From positions 1 to 64,000 of IMG/VR virus record IMGVR_UViG_3300023174_000087: DNA of 64,000 bases. The stretch is one strand, 5' to 3'. Position numbers and translations under genes: made by a program. Below are positions 55,566 to 64,000 of this stretch, in pieces. The notes below the pieces were generated by a model. The model had not been told where the DNA came from. It saw only the letters and a list, made by a program, of their open reading frames with translations, and made no database searches. How positions within the stretch are numbered: the stretch's first letter is position 1; every line of letters starts with the position of its first letter. The DNA comes from a virus.

Positions 55566-56224
55566 TGGCATCAGCATCATATTTATCGGGAAGAAAAAAA
55601 TATGGCAGACCACAAGCAGCCTTATGGTCAAATAATGCTGGAACCCTAGTAAATGGTGTATATATACCAACAGGATATGAAATAGGTGCAGATCAAACTG
55701 GCGCTTTAAGTCAATCATATTTAGATCAATTTTTAATATTGTCTGATCACAATAGATCTCCAATTAATGTTGGAAATGAAAGAATTGAAAAACGTGAAAG
55801 AATGATTAATGGAAGAATGCGCTCTTATCATGTTGCCGATAAACTTAAATTTGATTTTAGTTGGGATATGTTGCCATCCAGGTCTTATGCAGGAGTTCCT
55901 GAATTTAATAAAGATACTGGCAAAAGTTCTATGTTTGGTGGATCTGGTCTATCAACTGGGCCAGACTCAGAGTACACCATTGATGGTGGTGCAGGTGGAG
56001 CAGAATTATTAGACTGGTACGAAAATCATACTGGGTCATTTTGGATGTTTTTAGCATATGATAAATATACAAACTTTGGATCAGACGATAATGCATACGG
56101 ACATCTTGCACAGTATAATCAAATAGTTGAGGTTTTCTTTTCAAAGTTTGACTATTCTGTACAAAAAAGAGGAAATTCTAATATGGATCTTTGGAATGTA
56201 TCTGTGTCTTTGGAAGAAGTTTAA
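55565..56224 (+). CDS. distal tail-like protein
   Basis: This 219-residue protein follows the tape measure gene, where Dit-type proteins lie. ISPLM-type motifs are absent; it contains RMRSYHVADKLKFDFSWDML and LAQYNQIVEVFFSKFDYSVQ, a beta-rich pattern compatible with the Dit core. It probably caps the tail tube and organises the tip. Confidence 0.6.
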   Translation: MASASYLSGRKKYGRPQAALWSNNAGTLVNGVYIPTGYEIGADQTGALSQSYLDQFLILSDHNRSPINVGNERIEKRERMINGRMRSYHVADKLKFDFSWDMLPSRSYAGVPEFNKDTGKSSMFGGSGLSTGPDSEYTIDGGAGGAELLDWYENHTGSFWMFLAYDKYTNFGSDDNAYGHLAQYNQIVEVFFSKFDYSVQKRGNSNMDLWNVSVSLEEV

Positions 56225-59200
56225 TGTTTGATAACAAAGAACTTCAAGATCACTTGGAACAATCATCAACAGTAAAAACCCAATCTGCTGTAATTGCAGA
56301 GTGGAACATGAATATTCCCACAAACATTTTAAAAATCGGAAACTATAGATATAGACCAACAGTTACAGATTCAAAATACTCACTATTACCTAACACATTT
56401 GATCCAAATGATGCTGGAAATTATTACACAGATGCTACTGATGCAGATATCACCATTGACGGCGGTATTGAAGATTCAGGGCTTCCCATATCTTTAACCA
56501 CCAAAAAAGATAAATTAAAAATGTTATATTCATTAGAGGATTGTTTTAAACAATTTAGACCTAGATCTGGAATTAATAAGGCTAAGTATTTTAGTGGATT
56601 ATTCTTGCACCATGCCAATATGCAAATGGCTGATAGACCAAGATATTATATGTCAGATAGGCAAGACATTTTTAAATATTGGACATCCTTTAGAACTGAG
56701 TCTGGCAGCGAATATGGTATTGCAAATAAAACATCTAACGGACAAAGAATAATTGAAGACTCTGTTCCATTTGTTGTTTACAAAGAAACAATTCCAGCAA
56801 ACAGAATTGTTGTGAAGATGCAAACTCATATTGGAAGCGTTGATCTTGGAAATATTGTTTATAATTCAAAATCAATACCAGACCCACTATACGGAGATGC
56901 AAATAAATCAACCCCACTTAAATGGAAGATACAGGTGCTCAAAGGTTCTAACTGGGTAGATGGTTTATCTTTTGCTGTAGGAGAACTTAGAGCAAACGGA
57001 AAACCTATAATTGGTTCAGATGGATATGTAGAACTATCGTATGGTCTAAAGATTCCACAAAAATATAAAAGCAATTTTATTTTTGCAGAAAGGCTTTCTT
57101 CAGAAACACTTTTGCCAGAAACAAATATAGATGGATATGCCTATTTAATTGTTTCAAATAGCAATACTCGTGGTACATTTCATATTTGGAATAAAACAAT
57201 GTATGAAACTTTTTCTCCAGAATATACTTGGCAATTAGCAGAAGATGTTGTTGATAGTTTTACAAACTTTGTCACAGACCTTACATCCCCAGACTATTAT
57301 AATTCAACCACTGATAATTCATTAAAGTACCGTGAGTTTGAATATATTCGTGGTGTTCGAGTTGTTGTTGATTCAATGACAAAAGCAGATGCAACATTTG
57401 ATTTGATTGAAATATCTCCAAGACTTTCAGTCAATTTAACAGATAAAGTTTTACAGTATTCTGTAAATAAAAGTGCATCAGATCTTGGAGTAAGCGGTTT
57501 ACCAGTTGGACAATTACTTGCTTCAACTGGAAGCATAAAACTTTTTGACTACGATGATTCATTTAATCAAAATAACTCTAATAGTATAATTAAAAACTAT
57601 GTCTCAAGGCACATACAGTTTAAGTTATACGAAGTGATTGTAGATATAAATGGATACGATTATTATGTTCCATTAAAAACTTTGTATTCTGAAGACTTTC
57701 CAAAAATATCAAATGCTGATAGAACTGTAGAACTTAGTTTAAGGGATATGTTTTTTTATCTTGAGTCTATTACTGCTCCACAAATTTTAATGACAAATGT
57801 ATCTATAAGTTCTGCAGTCTCCCTTCTTCTTGACTATGTAGGTTTTTCAAATTATTCTTTTAAAAGGGTAAACGGAGAATCTGAAGTTACAATTCCTTAT
57901 TTTTTTATTCCACCCGATATGACAGTTGCACAAGTATTACAAGACCTTGCTGTATCAACACAAACAGCAATGTTCTTTGATGAATATAATAATTTTATAA
58001 TGATGAGTAAAAATTATACTATGCCTTTAGAGTCAGAGAGATCAACAAGCATAACACTTTATGGAACTAAAGACTTTGAAGATCAAGGGGTTCGTGAAAA
58101 TTACCCATTAAATAATAAACTAACAAATATTATAGAATTAAGCAATCAAGACTCAAAAGTATATAATGATGGATCAATCAATTATACTTCAAGATATATT
58201 CAAAGATCTGTTGGTTCCATAAAACAGGCGGGATTAATTGATAATGAAAAAACATGGATATATAAGCCAGTATTGCTATGGGAAGTTACGGGAACAGATA
58301 ATACAAAATCCGTAAATGGTCAAGTTGGAAATCAGTCAACATATGTTCTTGGTGCTATTGCATTAAATTCTGATCTATCAAATTTGGTGCCATATGTTTC
58401 AAACAATAAAATTTTAAATAATACTATCGACTTTGGTGAGTCAGTGTATTGGATGACAAGATATAATGGGTATTTTTATGCAAATGGAGAAGTTATTAAA
58501 TTTGATGCAGTTGAGTATAATGTTGCTGGTGTTGGAAATGTTTGGATTTCGGATGTACAGGAGTATCAGACTTATTTTTCAAAAATACCATTTAACGGAA
58601 AAATTTATCCAACAGGTCTTGTAAGAATATACTCAGAGCCAAATTATCAAGAAGTAAATGGTGTTTTAAAATTTAAAAATGGTGACGTTGCAAAACATGG
58701 ACGAGGACAGTTTGGAACATCTATTGTAAATCATTATGCTGGACTATCTACACATTGGACAGACAGTGAAAATCTTCGTGGTTGCACCATGACTGGAGAT
58801 GTTCTATTTAGTTCTATTGCAACAGAACTACCACAACCAGAAACAGGGCTATCAGTTGCAGCAGCAGGTCTTTCTACTTTTATAAATAGTGGCACACCAC
58901 CTGAAACTGAACAGCCAACAAGTAATTCTATTTCTCAAAAAGCAACAAGAAATGGAATCATTAAAAACTTTTTGTCTTCAACATATATTGATCAATCAGT
59001 AACGAATAGACTGCAAAGCACACAATCTGGATCAATTCAATCATCAGCATTTGTTATGAACGGTCCAGCACTTACAACCTCTCCAAGACCAAAAGACTTT
59101 ATTTCTTATGTATACAAACCATTAGAAGATAAATTTAAGCATTTTGGAACAAGGGTTAGAATTATTGGAAAGATAGAAAACAATATGGATCGTGGTCAAA

Positions 59201-60555
59201 GTGCTATAGGCAGTTCAAACTACTATATTATTCCAGGCACGACTCCAGAAAAAAGCATTAGCATTTCTGGTGGATCTGGTGGAATGGCAGTTATGATTAA
59301 CCCAGATACAAATATCGGTTATTATTTTGAAATTGCAGCACTTGGTATTTCAGACATAAAAAAAACAGATACAAGCAATGTAAATAATGTTTTCTTTTAT
59401 AAACTTTTAAAAGATGCCAATGGCAATGCTGTACCAGTAAAACTGTGGGAAGGGCTGTCAAAGATTATTGTTGATGATGGAAATTTTGTTGGTCAATATA
59501 GGGTTGCTGCTGAAGAAAATCCAACGGTATACGATCTTTCAGTTGAATACCAAGATATAGGAAAGACAAGAAGGTTTTATTTATATATAAATAATACTTT
59601 AATTAAGACTGTTGATGATACAAACCCACTACCTATATACAAAAATATGGCTCTTTTTGTAAGAGGGGCTTCTAGACTTATGTTTGAAAATGTTTATGCA
59701 CTTACAAATAATTACTCTCAAAACACTACTTTTGCTTTAGACACACCAGTAAATTCAATATTTGATGGAAAAGAAATTAATGCCAACGACTCATTTAGAA
59801 AATATGCTATGAGTGGAATTGTGCAAGGAACTCACCTTTCGGGAATATCTTCTTCGGAGGGGCCAAAGTACAATATATACTTTGAAGAATTTGGAACAAT
59901 TATGAGAGAGGCAGCAGCATTTAACATTCGATACGATAAGGCATATCCTGCACTTTATGCAAAAATATCTCCAACTTTTAATAGGCTCAAAGGCTATACT
60001 GTTTCTGGTTTTAGATCTGGTTCTTATGGCGCAGAATTTTTAATATTTAATGCTACAGACACTGCTCTTAGTTTAGATGAAACATCTGGAAACTATTTAA
60101 GAATTCAGGGTATTACTTTTACTCAACAATCTCAAAATATTTTAAAGGTAGATGATTATTTTTCTAAATATTCAGATTTATCAGATCCAGATGTAAGTGG
60201 AACCACCGTTATTACATCTCCATTTAAAATAGCAAAAGATTATGAAGATATAAAATTAAGTAGAATGACTTATGGAAATAAAGCATTTAGTTTAAATGTT
60301 CCATATGTTCAAACGACAGATGATGCCAACAACCTAATGAAGTGGATGATTTCAAAAATAATGAAACCAAGAAGATCCATTGGTGTAAAGATTTTTGCTA
60401 ACCCAATGATTCAATTAGGAGATATAGTTTCAGTAGACTATACTGAAAATGAAATAAAAAAGGGTGGACCTTCTAGATATGTTGTATACAATATTGAGTA
60501 CTCAAAAGATAAAAATGGACCAAGCATGCAATTATTTTTAAGTGAGGTAGTTTAA
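56224..60555 (+). CDS. tail-tip hub / baseplate protein, giant
   Basis: This 1,443-residue protein has a gp27-like hub region (about 470-660: YVPLKTLYSEDFPKISNADR, LLDYVGFSNYSFKR, TVAQVLQDLAVST) and a C-terminal PhageD-like end (IFANPMIQLGDIVSVDYTEN ... YVVYNIEYSKDKNG). A LamG-like insertion sits at about 970-1170. I chose the ATG at 56224, which overlaps the upstream stop; the longer frame starts inside the upstream gene. It probably forms the tail tip channel and binds the cell. Confidence 0.7.
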   Translation: MFDNKELQDHLEQSSTVKTQSAVIAEWNMNIPTNILKIGNYRYRPTVTDSKYSLLPNTFDPNDAGNYYTDATDADITIDGGIEDSGLPISLTTKKDKLKMLYSLEDCFKQFRPRSGINKAKYFSGLFLHHANMQMADRPRYYMSDRQDIFKYWTSFRTESGSEYGIANKTSNGQRIIEDSVPFVVYKETIPANRIVVKMQTHIGSVDLGNIVYNSKSIPDPLYGDANKSTPLKWKIQVLKGSNWVDGLSFAVGELRANGKPIIGSDGYVELSYGLKIPQKYKSNFIFAERLSSETLLPETNIDGYAYLIVSNSNTRGTFHIWNKTMYETFSPEYTWQLAEDVVDSFTNFVTDLTSPDYYNSTTDNSLKYREFEYIRGVRVVVDSMTKADATFDLIEISPRLSVNLTDKVLQYSVNKSASDLGVSGLPVGQLLASTGSIKLFDYDDSFNQNNSNSIIKNYVSRHIQFKLYEVIVDINGYDYYVPLKTLYSEDFPKISNADRTVELSLRDMFFYLESITAPQILMTNVSISSAVSLLLDYVGFSNYSFKRVNGESEVTIPYFFIPPDMTVAQVLQDLAVSTQTAMFFDEYNNFIMMSKNYTMPLESERSTSITLYGTKDFEDQGVRENYPLNNKLTNIIELSNQDSKVYNDGSINYTSRYIQRSVGSIKQAGLIDNEKTWIYKPVLLWEVTGTDNTKSVNGQVGNQSTYVLGAIALNSDLSNLVPYVSNNKILNNTIDFGESVYWMTRYNGYFYANGEVIKFDAVEYNVAGVGNVWISDVQEYQTYFSKIPFNGKIYPTGLVRIYSEPNYQEVNGVLKFKNGDVAKHGRGQFGTSIVNHYAGLSTHWTDSENLRGCTMTGDVLFSSIATELPQPETGLSVAAAGLSTFINSGTPPETEQPTSNSISQKATRNGIIKNFLSSTYIDQSVTNRLQSTQSGSIQSSAFVMNGPALTTSPRPKDFISYVYKPLEDKFKHFGTRVRIIGKIENNMDRGQSAIGSSNYYIIPGTTPEKSISISGGSGGMAVMINPDTNIGYYFEIAALGISDIKKTDTSNVNNVFFYKLLKDANGNAVPVKLWEGLSKIIVDDGNFVGQYRVAAEENPTVYDLSVEYQDIGKTRRFYLYINNTLIKTVDDTNPLPIYKNMALFVRGASRLMFENVYALTNNYSQNTTFALDTPVNSIFDGKEINANDSFRKYAMSGIVQGTHLSGISSSEGPKYNIYFEEFGTIMREAAAFNIRYDKAYPALYAKISPTFNRLKGYTVSGFRSGSYGAEFLIFNATDTALSLDETSGNYLRIQGITFTQQSQNILKVDDYFSKYSDLSDPDVSGTTVITSPFKIAKDYEDIKLSRMTYGNKAFSLNVPYVQTTDDANNLMKWMISKIMKPRRSIGVKIFANPMIQLGDIVSVDYTENEIKKGGPSRYVVYNIEYSKDKNGPSMQLFLSEVV

Positions 60556-61046
60556 TGGCAACAGATGCAGTAGCAAATCAAGCAGCAAGTACTCCAAGCA
60601 CATCTTCTAATGGAGTAAAAATTGCAACACCAGATTTATTTATCTTTAAAGATGAAGTTGTACCTATTGAAATAATGACAGATCTTATTTTTGAAAATAT
60701 TGGTGGTCAAGAATTAATTACAATTTCAAGAAATGATATAATTTCTGGTCAGTCAATATATTATCAGCCAATTAAAAATATTAGTCATCTTTATATTCAA
60801 TATAATCCACAAAATATATTAAACTTGCAAGACACATCTGCAACCTTCTTTAAAAATTATCCTATTAAATTTGAAAAATCAATCCCAATATCGGGAACTG
60901 GCCCAAACGGTGAGATTGTTTATTTAGATCCAGTAACTGGTGATCTTGTGATAAACGTAATTAATCTTGAAAGTGATGAACAGGTAGATGTTCAAATTTT
61001 GATTGATGGCAAACTACTTAATGGTACAATATATGGGGCGGTATAA
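60555..61046 (+). CDS. tail-tip protein
   Basis: This 163-residue beta-rich protein has an N-terminal disordered Thr/Ser/Ala part and then FKDEVVPIEIMTDLIFENIG. It abuts the hub gene (TAATG). By position it is a tail-tip or baseplate component. No family is recognised. Confidence 0.6.
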   Translation: MATDAVANQAASTPSTSSNGVKIATPDLFIFKDEVVPIEIMTDLIFENIGGQELITISRNDIISGQSIYYQPIKNISHLYIQYNPQNILNLQDTSATFFKNYPIKFEKSIPISGTGPNGEIVYLDPVTGDLVINVINLESDEQVDVQILIDGKLLNGTIYGAV

Positions 61047-61049
61047 AAA

Positions 61050-62207
61050 ATGATAACTAAAACAGGCAAAGGAATAATCACTAAATATCTTATTGGACAG
61101 GCACCAGCCTATGCTTCTTATGTTGCTGTAGGGTGTGGTCCTAATGCTATTAGCGGAAGTTTGGGTGATTACTCAGATCAGACATCCCTTGATTTTGAGA
61201 TGTTTCGTGTTCCAATTACATCAAGGGGTTTTGTAACTGAGGATGGCATAAATAAAGTTGTTTTGACAGCAGAACTACCTACAGAAGAAAGGTATGAAAT
61301 AACAGAAATTGGAATTTATTCTGCAGGATCAAATCCATCTGCTGGATCTTATGATAGCAGAAATCTTTTTTCTTTTACAGAAAATGAAAATTGGGAACAT
61401 CATACAAGCACGGCAGCAGGTGCAATTGATTCTATTACTACACCGTTAAATGAAGACAGTGGAAATAATACAATTACAACAACAAAAAAAGTTTTTCAAA
61501 CAAATGCAGATAATGTTGTCTTTACAAATACACAAAGACTAAACAGAAATGAAAGATGTAGGTTTTTAAATAATATTATTGTCATGTCTGGAGACTCATC
61601 TAAAATTGATTTGCTACCAAGCGGTAAACTTGATTTAGTATCTACATGGGGTACTGGACAAAATATTAAGAACTCTTCACATATACATCTTAATGGAACG
61701 CCTCCAGATTTTAATAAGCAATCTCCAAAAGATGAAATTCGTTTTGCATTTTCTGTAATTAATAAAAATGGAACAGATGGAACCAAGCCCAAAAAGATTA
61801 GATTAATGGTAGAGTTTGCAGAAGATGATGCTTACAGCGTAGGACAATATGCAAGATTTGAAGTAGATATTTCTCATATTGATAATGATCCAGTTTATGA
61901 TTTTTCAGATAATAGATATTTTGTTGTATCTAAAAAATTAGAAGAACTAACAAAGACTTCTGCTTTTTCTTGGGGATCTATGAAACTTGTAAAAATACAT
62001 GCATGCATTTTAGATCAAAACGATGAGCCATCTGAAAACTTTTTAGTTTGTCTTGATGCAATTAGATTAGAAAATACATATAGTCAAAATCCATTATATG
62101 GTCTTACAGGTTATTCTGTTGTAAAGAATACAAATGCAAGACCAATTATTAAGTCTGCAAACACATCAAATTTTATTGAGTTTAGATTTAATGTTGGTGT
62201 TGCGTAG
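61050..62207 (+). CDS. tail-tip/baseplate protein
   Basis: This 385-residue protein has an N-terminal part (MITKTGKGIITKYLIGQAPA, YASYVAVGCG) typical of phage wedge or tip proteins, then TEERYEITEIGIYSAGSNPS. The C-terminal 200 residues look like a carbohydrate-binding beta sandwich. It shares a base with the next gene's GTG start. Confidence 0.65.
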   Translation: MITKTGKGIITKYLIGQAPAYASYVAVGCGPNAISGSLGDYSDQTSLDFEMFRVPITSRGFVTEDGINKVVLTAELPTEERYEITEIGIYSAGSNPSAGSYDSRNLFSFTENENWEHHTSTAAGAIDSITTPLNEDSGNNTITTTKKVFQTNADNVVFTNTQRLNRNERCRFLNNIIVMSGDSSKIDLLPSGKLDLVSTWGTGQNIKNSSHIHLNGTPPDFNKQSPKDEIRFAFSVINKNGTDGTKPKKIRLMVEFAEDDAYSVGQYARFEVDISHIDNDPVYDFSDNRYFVVSKKLEELTKTSAFSWGSMKLVKIHACILDQNDEPSENFLVCLDAIRLENTYSQNPLYGLTGYSVVKNTNARPIIKSANTSNFIEFRFNVGVA

Positions 62208-62647
62208 TGGCAGACTCAAAAATAAAAAAGGTAGTTATACCAAAATCTAAACTACCATCAGTTAGTGGAAATGAAAAGGGCTATACTGTAAGATATAGAA
62301 TTGTTTCAGAAGATAAAAATAGAACATCTCACTGGTCAGCACAATATAAACTTGGTGTACAAAATCAAACTCCAATAGATTATGCAATATCTGTTGATAC
62401 TACTGGAAAAATAATCAATGTTGTTTGGACACCACCAACTGGATCAACAAGTATTTTTGATGTATATGTTAAATGGGATAATCAAGATTGGAAATCTGTT
62501 GGTCAGGTTTTATCTCCAAACTACTCTGCCCTAGTGCCAGTTGGGTCAACATCTGTAAAAGTTGCTGTTCAGATTCCAACATTTCCAAAAAGTAGATTTG
62601 TGTTTGCCACACTGTTTGAAACAACAGCAACCTCTGTAGTGGTATAA
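62207..62647 (+). CDS. FN3-like tail-tip protein
   Basis: This 146-residue protein with a GTG start has KGYTVRYRIVSEDKNRTSHW and IINVVWTPPTGSTSIFDVYV, strands of FN3-like domains. It is basic at the N-terminus. It is probably a virion surface protein. Confidence 0.65.
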   Translation: MADSKIKKVVIPKSKLPSVSGNEKGYTVRYRIVSEDKNRTSHWSAQYKLGVQNQTPIDYAISVDTTGKIINVVWTPPTGSTSIFDVYVKWDNQDWKSVGQVLSPNYSALVPVGSTSVKVAVQIPTFPKSRFVFATLFETTATSVVV

Positions 62648-62648
62648 T
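62643..62648 (+). promoter_or_regulatory. leaderless extended -10 box
   Basis: TGGTATAAT ends 5 nt before the ATG at 62654, overlapping the end of the upstream gene. Confidence 0.6.
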
Positions 62649-62653
62649 AGATT

Positions 62654-63097
62654 ATGGCAAAAATTCCTGTACCTGACCGTGGTCAACCACTAGATGTTTC
62701 TTATATTTCTACATTAGCAGAAGCAGTTAATAGCCTTTCAGAGCAGATCACCCCAGCACTGTACAAGTATGTAACAGTAGACACTCCAAATGTCGGCAAG
62801 CAAAGTGTGAAGGCTTCTGAAGCACGTATTTTGGGTGGGTATGTAGAAGTTGTTAACAGTGCAGCAAAAACAAAAGGAGATACTGTAGCATTCTCATATG
62901 ATTTTGCAACAGATTTTAAGTATGCCCCGATTGCAACAGCAACACCTGTAAATATTGGAAATACATCTGCAGGTAAAAATGTTTCAGTAGTTTTAAAAAC
63001 AGTAACGACATCAAAGGTTGAGGGTGTTGTTATTTTTAATGAAACTGGTGACCTAACAGTTGGAGTCAATCTAATAGTTGTTGGAATTCCTAATTAA
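62654..63097 (+). CDS. virion structural protein
   Basis: This 147-residue protein begins MAKIPVPDRGQPLDVSYIST and is beta-rich. Proteins of this kind close the tip operon of many actinophages. The end overlaps the next gene (TTAATG). Confidence 0.65.
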   Translation: MAKIPVPDRGQPLDVSYISTLAEAVNSLSEQITPALYKYVTVDTPNVGKQSVKASEARILGGYVEVVNSAAKTKGDTVAFSYDFATDFKYAPIATATPVNIGNTSAGKNVSVVLKTVTTSKVEGVVIFNETGDLTVGVNLIVVGIPN

Positions 63098-63288
63098 TGC
63101 TAAGATGCGACAAATGCAAAGGAAGAATGTTTCTTGATAGACAATACAGTAGCCCAGGTCATCTAGAATCTTACTGCATGATGTGTGGCAATAGAAGATT
63201 CTTTAATCCACCACAGAATTCATCGGAGGGAAGATGGCTCTTAAAAAAGGAAGTATCCAGAGCGAAGGCTACAATCTCGCCCCTGTAA
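63097..63288 (+). CDS. small zinc-ribbon protein
   Basis: This 63-residue protein has RCDKCKGRMF and SYCMMCGNRRFF, two C-x2-C pairs of a zinc ribbon. The C-terminal 18 codons overlap the 63234 gene. The function is unknown; small ribbons of this type are frequent between tail genes and DNA-handling genes. Confidence 0.65.
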   Translation: MLRCDKCKGRMFLDRQYSSPGHLESYCMMCGNRRFFNPPQNSSEGRWLLKKEVSRAKATISPL

Positions 63289-63776
63289 TCCCAGGTAATA
63301 AAAAAGTTTGGTTTCTTAATGGAGACCTTGTTAGAGTTCATCACCTAAATAGATCTAATGGGATAATGTCTGTTTATAACATTACAAAAGATCAAATTGA
63401 AAGTTGCTTAATTGGTGATTTTAAGAAAAAAAGAGAAAGAGCATATACTGTTGGTGAAACTGCTACTCTTGTGAATAGACATAAAAAATATATGCCATCA
63501 TTAATGAAACGAGGAATCATTCCTTTTCCCACTGGGTCTCAAAAGGGAGGGGCAAGGGGATTTCAAGTAAGATCATACTATTCAGAATCACAAGTAAGGG
63601 CTATACGTGATATACTTGCTACGTACCATATTGGAAGACCAAGAAAAGATAATTTAATAACAAATGACATGACGCCAAGTGTGCAAGAGTTGACAAGGCG
63701 TATGGGAGACGGTATACTTACATATGTAAGAACTGAAGATGGACGATTCATTCCAGTGTGGTCTGAGTCTATTTAA
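63234..63776 (+). CDS. MerR/excisionase-like DNA-binding protein
   Basis: This 180-residue protein has a middle part (ERAYTVGETATLVNRHKKYM, PSLMKRGIIPFPTGSQKGGA, RSYYSESQVRAIRDI) that is a winged helix-turn-helix like MerR or excisionase domains. It could be a small terminase-like or regulatory protein. GGAGGGAAG precedes the ATG. It is the best transcription-factor candidate in the window. Confidence 0.6.
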   Translation: MALKKGSIQSEGYNLAPVIPGNKKVWFLNGDLVRVHHLNRSNGIMSVYNITKDQIESCLIGDFKKKRERAYTVGETATLVNRHKKYMPSLMKRGIIPFPTGSQKGGARGFQVRSYYSESQVRAIRDILATYHIGRPRKDNLITNDMTPSVQELTRRMGDGILTYVRTEDGRFIPVWSESI

Positions 63777-63789
63777 CGAAGGGTATAAA

Positions 63790-63999
63790 ATGGAAAATGA
63801 TTTAACTAAGGTATCCGTAACACTAGGATATACACTCAATTTAGGAAATTTTCAGTCTTTGAGACTTGATCTTGGAGTTATTGATTCCAAGCGTGATGGT
63901 GAAAATACAGAGCAGGCTTTTGAGCGTGTATATAAGTTTGTTGAAGACAAACTAACTGATAAGATTAAAGAAGCGCAGTTAGAAGCATCTGATTCATAA
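63790..63999 (+). CDS. small conserved hypothetical protein
   Basis: This 69-residue protein, MENDLTKVSVTLGYTLNLGN..., is a strand-helix type resembling phage proteins of unknown function. I chose the ATG at 63790 with GAAGGG upstream, since the longer frame starts inside the upstream gene. It ends one base before the right edge of the window. Confidence 0.65.
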   Translation: MENDLTKVSVTLGYTLNLGNFQSLRLDLGVIDSKRDGENTEQAFERVYKFVEDKLTDKIKEAQLEASDS

Positions 64000-64000
64000 T

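Noticed and set aside
1-64000. Integrase, attachment sites or repressor of a temperate phage
   Set aside because: No recombinase, transposase or clear CI-like repressor is recognisable in the window. A plasmid-like lifestyle remains open only because of the origin-like region.

Overview
The window is a large part of a tailed double-stranded DNA phage genome, AT-rich (by eye about one third G+C), with siphovirus (long flexible tail) logic: HK97-type portal, protease and capsid genes, a tail-tube gene, two tail-chaperone-like genes, a 2,923-residue tape measure and a tail-tip hub. Many of the small leftward genes resemble, from memory, short conserved hypotheticals of actinobacteriophages (DUF932, GP88, the MTRKDYVAV protein, the YHLQGNHYPPVP protein, the CDCHIHITLN protein). 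Low G+C, perfect TGTGA-N6-TCACA (CRP/GlxR-like) sites, DnaA boxes and many start codons lying only 5-10 nt after a -10 box (leaderless mRNAs) suggest a small-genome, low-GC actinobacterium such as the freshwater Nanopelagicales (acI). The host assignment is inference.

Layout. Positions 1-11913 hold about 35 very small, tightly overlapping leftward genes, two tRNAs (Arg-CCG and Asp-GTC) and a repeat-rich candidate origin at 952-1860. The gaps between their operons share a set of short motifs: a phage-specific AATGTCRG-N10-TAnnnT promoter, AATGTCCGATTT, the TGTGA-N6-TCACA palindrome, GCGTGTCG, DnaA boxes and GGGACGTCCC. Positions 11914-13141 hold a divergent control region and a short rightward operon. 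Positions 13421-14809 hold a second small leftward operon with a DHH-like protein. From 14842 on nearly everything is rightward: a holin-like protein; a 16-kb fibre/adhesin island (15.3-30.5 kb) with collagen-like, PASTA/VTP-repeat, BppU-like, Mtd-N-like, Ig/FN3-like and Hint-like domains, plus a cupin oxygenase-like gene and a convergent secreted lytic transglycosylase; then a class II ribonucleotide reductase (31.4-33.4 kb), a 1,242-residue LamG-like protein, portal, protease fused to scaffold, capsid, neck genes, tail tube, paired chaperone-like genes, tape measure, distal tail, hub and tail-tip genes, and at the right edge a zinc-ribbon and a MerR/excisionase-like gene. No terminase large subunit, integrase, DNA polymerase or helicase is recognisable here, so these must lie outside the window or be very divergent.

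The genes work as two blocks. The leftward block appears to be early and host-takeover functions under dense regulation that probably reads host state (CRP-like and DnaA sites). The rightward block builds the virion, with an unusual number of individually promoted, often leaderless fibre genes. Features most worth following: the TGTCRG promoter family, the stop-associated hairpins, the leaderless late promoters, the Hint-like domain after an (FGA)13 repeat, the duplicated tail chaperone replacing a frameshift, the nested scaffold start, the very long tape measure, and the origin-like repeat region.
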